Source: Panax quinquefolius (taxonomy: Eukaryota; Streptophyta; Magnoliopsida; Apiales; Araliaceae). Taken from it: 64,000 nt of DNA. The position numbers and the translations under genes are program-made. The notes beneath the pieces are model-generated. The model searched no databases. It was not told the origin of the DNA and was given only the letters and a program-made list of their open reading frames with translations. The stretch's first letter is position 1. Every line of letters begins with the position of its first letter. The stretch spans positions 25,338,950 to 25,402,949 of the forward strand of contig CM035165.1 in assembly GCA_020205615.1 (NCBI GenBank). The letters run 5' to 3'. Below, in pieces: positions 58,291 through 64,000 of the stretch.

Positions 58291-59095
58291 AACTAAGAAT
58301 CTACACGAAAAGTGTCCCGAATACCCAATTGAACAATATATCCTCCAGACATCAATTATACTAACACAAATAAGTCTAACACAATGGAACTATAAAATTC
58401 ATATTTAATCAACACGAACTTATTCATCATTAATATTATAATTCACAATATTTAACAACCAGGTTGTTCCCAGGAAAGAGGGGGCTTTTCGATAAGGATT
58501 TCTCCTTATTGGCGGGTGACCAAACCTCTCCTTGACAGAACTTCTAGACATTGTCAATATTGAAAATAATAATATGAACAAATTTGCCGTCTCAATTATT
58601 GATTTAATAATATATCATATAATGCAGATGATACTGTAACAATAATTGAATCAATAATATGAGAAATATGATGCAACAATTACTGTAGCAATAATTGAGT
58701 ATAGCTGAGTGACTTCTCACGTAAGCATCAATAATCAATACCGTATGCCATCATGCATAACTACGCCAGACATCGTATTTTTTACTACTGGGTAGTTCAA
58801 CAGCTTTTAACAGAATACACCTCCGCCATTATTTTTCAAAAAGTATTTTGTCGTTTTCAATCCGGATAATAATTAAGATTCTGGGGGTCCACTAATGATT
58901 GTATTAGTCGCATGCGGATATTCCCCACAAAAAGAATATTCCCCGACCAATCGAATATTATATAACCACTTTCTTACTTTGCAAAATTTATAAATATTAC
59001 CCACAACTATAACATTACATCAAATCAACACCATAATAAAAAAAAAATTATTTCGAGAAAAATAAATCTTTATTCATAAAATTTGGGGTCTCACA

Positions 59096-59480
59096 ATCTC
59101 CCCTCTTTATGAAATTTCGCACTCGAAATTTACATACGTACCTGGTATGCCGAGCAGGTGAGGATACCTTGACTTCACTTCAAATTATAACTCTTGAGGT
59201 GTAACCTTTGAACGTCGAATATAATCCTTCTTATCCAAGATGTTAACACGTATCTTCTCATACGTTAAATCTTTTGCTATCTCGTCCGGTTCTAAATTAA
59301 TAATGTGGTTCGGGTCGTCCACATATTTACGTAACATTGATACGTTAAAAACGTTATGAACACGCGACATACTTGGCGGTAAAACGAGTCTATAAGCCAC
59401 AGTTCCTACTTGATCGAGGATTTAAAATGGGTCAATTAAATCGAGGGTTGAGATTTCCTTTCTTCGTCGATTCTTGCTTC
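59096..59480 (-). pseudogene. Element D integrase tail
   Basis: The minus frame 59400-59185 reads MAYRLVLPPSMSRVHNVFNV and later ILDKKDYIRRSKVTPQE, the C-terminal part and start of the chromodomain-like block. It is cut before the end. A minus polypurine tract (AAAGAGGGGAGA) is at the LTR border. The upstream core is absent; see the connector junction near 59470. Confidence 0.75.
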
Positions 59481-60045
59481 TAGAATAACGCCTCTTGAAC
59501 CTTCTTCTTCACATTCATCCACCTCTGAGTATGTAGCTTGAGCGGCTTTAACTTTATTGATTAAAGTCGATTCTAATCAGATACTCGTTATTTTCACGTG
59601 GGTTCGTAGATATTATTCGCAGAATCACATCGATCTTATCTTTCTACTCAACGCGTAAACACTACCATGTTACTTTTCCACGATGGTATGATACGATCAT
59701 AATCTTAATAATTTCGAGCCAACGTCTTTGGCGCATGTTACGTTCGCTTTAGTTGAATAAATGTTTAAGGGTTTTTAGAAATGGATTTTGTACTGAGGTT
59801 AATACAAAATTCGATTTCACGCTCTGGGGTAGGCTAAGAAGTCTTCAAGAATACGTTAGGAAATTTATTAACAATAGAAATACCATTCAAAACTGTGACT
59901 CTCATCCAAGTCTTGGATAACACGTCACATTGATACCTATCAACTTGCCATCGTCATTCACGACGTTGCCTTACAGAAAGTCTAGCTTCGGTGCATTCCA
60001 CACAAGAAAATCAACAACGAAAGGATCGGGGCTCTTTATTTATGG
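59481..60045 (-). pseudogene. Element D connector and RT remnants, core deleted
   Basis: The connector (KAAQAT near 59545) continues to an EARID-like piece and then directly into the integrase tail, as in element C. Short RT-start pieces lie near 59770-59900. No palm box, RNase H core or integrase core is found. Confidence 0.55.
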
Positions 60046-60460
60046 CTAGTTATGACAGTGATTGACTTTAGTGGTTTGGTTACTTTGAATTTGCATAACA
60101 GGTTGGTTAGGAGTATGAAAGCTAACAACCTTACAAAAAGCACGATGAGTAGTTAACCAATTATTTCCAAAAATCACATCAAAGGCAAGTATTTTCAAAG
60201 AGATAAGATCGACAGGTAACGTGAAAGTGTTGATTTGAACAAGATTTATAAATAGTGGAGGTGACGAAGGTTTCTCCCAACTGAGTTTAAACAGATATAT
60301 CAAAATCTAACTTCTTCGGAGTTAACTTCAAACATTGAACACAACTAGGTGTAATAAAAGAGTGAGTAGAACCGGTATCTAACACGGTATAGACTTCGCA
60401 AGAGTTTATGACTAACATACCCGTGATAATTTTATTCAGGTTCTTCGTCACAAAAAAAAA
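60046..60460 (-). pseudogene. Element D protease remnant
   Basis: The minus strand retains DTGSTHSFIT near 60390, giving an intact Asp triad, and in frame 60303-60046 AFDVIFGNNWLTTHR. The GIDWL hallmark has become GNNWL. A stop and a shift lie between the two. Confidence 0.75.
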
Positions 60461-61625
60461 TGCTCTCTCTTAAACTACTAACTTTGGCTTGTCTGGGACA
60501 TCCTTTGGTGCCTCCATCCTAGCTGAACTTGTCTTCGGTGAATGACAAAATTGGGCTAAGTGACCTTCTCTTCCACAATTATAGCATGCTTTGGATGGCA
60601 TCGCGCAGTTTGGACTGATGTGTCCCTCCCCTCCGCATTTGAAGCATATGATAGGTGGTCGTTCTCCTTCCTTAACAACGGGTGCTGGTGCTGACATCTT
60701 TCCATCATTGTTGAATCTCCTCCTTTTGAAATGTCCATTCTTATTGTTTTGACCATGATTACCACCGAAGTGGTTACCGTTTTTGGCATGTTGATTCCCT
60801 CCATGCTTATTGTCACCGCTTTGATGATCAAGTATCACCCGGTATTATCATTTTCCCACCGCTCTCTTTTGGTTGCTTTGACTCGTTATCGCGCTCCACT
60901 AATCGAGCCCTATTTACAACATCTGAATACAAACACAATTTATGAGAAATAAGATATTCGACGTATCTCCCGCTTCAAACCTCTTAAAACATCCGCGTCA
61001 TTCTCTCTTCATTATCAACCAAGGGGGACAAATTGGGATAACTCGGCAAACTTGGCTTTCAGATCGCGACACTGGTCATGTTGTTTTGCTCCAACTTGAT
61101 AAATTCCACCTTCTTCATGTGACGAATGCTTTCGTGAAAGTACTTGTCATTGAGCGACTCTTAGAACTTCTCCCAAGACATCTTGAGTGCGTTAAAAGGG
61201 TAATGCTTTTACTGATTCCCACCCGTTGATCCGCCTCTTCACGCAACATAAAGGTGGCAAAGGAACCTTTGCTCTCGGAGCATCCCAAGACATCAAATAT
61301 CTTGGTGATCTCGCTTTAACCACGTCTCCGCCTTAAGTGGTTCTCGCTTTCCTAAAACTCCGGTGGTCCTAGCTCCTTGAATTGCTTAGCGGTGACCAAC
61401 CGTGGGTTGCCATTGTTCCTCCTCTATTATGAGCAGGAGCCGCCTTCATCCGATATTGCATGAATTCTAAAAGCTCCTAAACGTACCGTCATTCGTCAAT
61501 TGATCAGTGTTGTTGTTTACAGGAGGATTATCGCCATCCTGTTGCACATTGTCTTGATTATTGATCTGTGGAGAATCAACGGTCTTCTGTGCTCCATTGC
61601 TATTCTCAACATTCTCAGATGTCAT
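60461..61625 (-). pseudogene. gag: Element D gag, broken
   Basis: The ATG is at 61625 and the first 50 or so codons (to 61467) are open and Asn/Gln-rich as in element A. The middle is frameshifted. The frame 60838-60470 keeps two good CX2CX4HX4C knuckles, CFKCGGEGHISPNC and CYNCGREGHLAQFC, at about 60555-60650, showing that element A's Tyr residues are mutations. An Asn/Gly/His-rich stretch precedes them. It is the best-preserved nucleocapsid in the window. Confidence 0.85.
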
Positions 61626-61795
61626 TTTCAGATACTGCCACAAAAAAAGGTTAATTGACATATAACATATTATCCCTATATTCTTACCGACCAATTAAAT
61701 ACCAAAAACTTAGGTAGGTCATACTAGCGAATGAATTCCCCGTCTCTCCCCTCCTAGTTCTATTCTCACATCCTAGCCAGGGATTATATCCCTAA

Positions 61796-61807
61796 GCTCT
61801 GATACCA
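61796..61807 (-). other. Element D primer binding site
   Basis: Minus strand TGGTATCAGAGC, a full match to the initiator-Met tRNA end, two bases from the 5' LTR. Confidence 0.92.
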
Positions 61808-61809
61808 AC

Positions 61810-64000
61810 TGTGACGCCCCCAAAATTAGGTATACATCACCCATCTTGAGTCGCCAGATACATGGTACAGAATTTAAATACAACTTAATAATACAGTATG
61901 TCAGGTACAATACGACAAAACATAAACTGTGAGTTTGAATACAAATATTGTCTACTAGAGATTATACAAACTCAAAAGGAGTCCTCATTACAATTATTAT
62001 CACACTATTTCACAGAATAGTGAGGACTACTAATGCACCATCTAGGACCATCACTCTGTTTCCCGACTAGTCCTAGCTACGTTCTCATTTCTTGAAGAGA
62101 ACAGTGAAAGAAATGGTGAGCTCAACTAGCCCAGTAAGAAATATTATGACTAAGATAATGCAGAATAATTTATCGTTAGCCTTCAACAGTGTTAAACTGA
62201 TAAAATATAATAACTATCAAGTTTAACTGCAGCGAAATAAGAAATCCATTAGATGAGTCAAGTAGGGAATAAAATCTACTATCTTCTATGATTTAAAAGG
62301 TTTTTCATCAGTTTTATCGCTGGGACTCAGCTTAATAAATAATCCACATCATCGAATCACCCCTGCACTACGGCCAAGGATATTCTTTAGTATCACGACC
62401 ACAAATTATCCATGCACTACGGGCCAAGAACATTCGTGTATTCATTAATGGTCATGATCATGCCAACAACTATCCATCAATGCACTACGGGCCAATGATG
62501 ACTTTTATCACATCATTTGTAACATTACGGTGGCCATGATTACAATCGAATAATCCTCGGTCATAATCATACCAAGTCCATCTATGCACCATGTGCCACA
62601 GATGACTTTCAACAAAATATAAACATGAGGATGATGACAATGATATAAGAATTCAATAAAACAAGTTCAAGAATTAATTTATCTAGGAACTGATAACGTC
62701 CAAATTGTCAACATGATACTGCTTTGTAGAGTTAAATTCAAGAATGCTCAAAAGAATATTTCCATGAAAAGATACTAGATGAAGCCCAAATATCAAAGAT
62801 ATTCCACTAATTTCATGGGTATAGAAGTCAAAGTTTTAACCAACTGAGTATAATAAAGAATGGAATAACAAAAGAAATCACCATTTACGCGATATATCGC
62901 ATATAGTGAGTTATTCCAATGTAATAATAAAGGATGGAACCAGTCCCCAGAACGCATGCATGTGATATTCCGGCCGTAATAATAAATAATGGAACGGTCC
63001 AAGTCCCACAGAAACGCGCATGATACAGGATATTTACGATAATAATAATAAAGAACGGAATATTGAAGAATGTCACCATGTAGGGTAGCGTCATTATCAA
63101 AAGTTATTCCAACAGTAATAATAAATAATGGAATAATGTAAGTTCTCTTCATGAATACAAAAGAAATAATACCCCTTAAAGTAAAATAAATTGAATATAA
63201 GAGTAGGGAAGTAGCAGAATACTTTTCTATAGGTTCTCTTATAATTCTCTCTCTAGAGTTTCAGTGAATTCGTAAGAAATAATGAAGGAATGAGCTTCTA
63301 TTTATGAAGAATGGATGCATAGTAACTAACTTATGAACTATCCAGATTGATTTACTTTTAAAACGGACGATCCGTATTGGTTTACTATTAAAACTTAAAA
63401 CAATTCATCCATACCGATTTACTATTAAAACATTAAACCAAATGATCCATATTGATTTACTATTATAACTCCACCAGCGGTCCATATTGACTTACTATTA
63501 TATCTTCAACCAACGGTCTGAAAAATTAGCACATCTCCTCATGAAATAATATTGTACCCAAATACCCGAATGCACAATACTAGAGTGAATAGTGACCGGG
63601 TGAATAATAACTCATGAATAGTAACTCGTGAATAGTAACTCATGAATAGTAACTTCGTGAATAGTAACTCGTGTATAGTAACTCATGAATAGTAACTCGT
63701 GAATAATAACTCATGAATAGTAACTTCGACACGAAAAGTGTCTCTAATACCCATTTAAACAATATATCCTCCAGACATCAATTATACTAACACAAATAAG
63801 TCCAACACAATGGAACTATAAAATTTATCTTTAATCAACACGAAATTATTCATCATTAATATTATAATTCACAATATTTAACAACCAGGTTGTTCCCAGG
63901 AAAGAGGGGGCTTTCCGATAAGGATTTCTCCTTATTGGCGCGCAATTAGGTGACCAAACCTCTCTTTGACAGAACTTCTAGACATTGTCAATATTACAAA
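61810..64000 (-). repeat. Element D 5' LTR, incomplete at window edge
   Basis: It starts TGTGACGCCCCC and matches the 3' LTR. It carries TGCACTACGGGCCAA units (62365-62600), ACAGAATAATAAA-type units (62910-63130), a damaged TATA region near 63300 and the minisatellite at 63585-63730. The far end lies beyond the window. Confidence 0.85.
63585..63730. repeat. GTGAATAGTAACTC minisatellite in element D 5' LTR
   Basis: Ten or so units alternating TCGTGAATAGTAAC and TCATGAATAGTAAC. Confidence 0.85.

Larger units (their letters stand above)
44735..59095 (-). repeat. Element D 3' LTR, split by the copia element
   Basis: The LTR parts are 44735-45817 and 57452-59095, together about 2.7 kb. It starts TGTGACACCCCC and ends GGGGTCTCACA. 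TATA box on the minus strand at 57925-57934. The unoccupied site survives in the other LTR near 62875-62890 (AAATCACCAT running into TTACGCGATA). Confidence 0.85.
44735..64000 (-). mobile_element. Element D: minus-strand chromovirus running off the right edge
   Basis: 3' LTR 44735-59095 (split by a copia element), internal 59096-61809 and 5' LTR from 61810 past the window end. The internal region has gag, protease, RT start, connector and integrase tail but no RT palm or integrase core. The two LTR starts match closely, for example in the first 150 bases. The other end is not visible, so its target duplication cannot be checked. Confidence 0.85.

Noticed and set aside
62793..63152. 119-codon minus-strand frame
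   Set aside because: Translation of the LTR tandem units, repeated in variant form elsewhere (for example 23886-24221), so it is not a gene.

Overview
This is a gene-poor, AT-rich stretch of a plant nuclear genome, probably a flowering plant. Nearly everything recognisable is transposon: long-LTR Ty3/gypsy elements with an initiator-Met tRNA primer site and a chromodomain-like integrase tail (features I associate with the Tekay/Del chromovirus clade), one Athila-like Ty3/gypsy derivative with a tRNA-Asp-type primer site, one Ty1/copia element, foldback DNA elements and small hairpin elements sitting beside (TA)n tracts. I saw no intact host gene, rRNA, tRNA, organellar insert or CRISPR array. 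The species cannot be named from the sequence.

Layout. 1-7175 holds a CGATAACC-based satellite (about 490-1632), (TA)n tracts, hairpin elements and a decayed retroelement piece lying in two opposite orientations. 7176-40317 is one outer minus-strand chromovirus (element B) flanked by TAAGC on both sides and inserted in the end of a hairpin element. Inside B lie: a plus-strand chromovirus (element A, 10271-25542) in an LTR-internal-LTR-truncated internal arrangement; within A's integrase a minus-strand chromovirus (element C, 16653 to about 21899) that lost its right LTR; an Athila-like non-autonomous element (27088-34826, duplication ACCTT) that keeps one open 322-codon frame; and a 1.75 kb foldback element (36401-38146) with a 10-bp duplication.

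40318-44734 carries a C-rich tract, two hairpin elements separated by (TA)n, a second foldback element (41859-43433) and LTR scraps. From 44735 to the right edge runs another minus-strand chromovirus (element D). Its 3' LTR is split by a Ty1/copia element (45818-57451, duplication ACCAT), whose leader is in turn split by a solo chromovirus LTR (49445-52120, duplication TATTA).

Function. No element here encodes a full working set. A had gag, protease, RT, RNase H and integrase but is riddled with stops, frameshifts and an insertion. C and D appear to share one deletion that fuses the RNase H/integrase connector to the integrase tail. B has almost no internal region. The copia has nearly identical LTRs around badly decayed coding sequence. 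The recurring pattern is elements that moved using proteins supplied by others, piling into each other in what is probably heterochromatin.

Limits. All coordinates of decayed coding regions are approximate, and LTR identities were judged by eye. Family names rest on recognised motifs and not on a database search.
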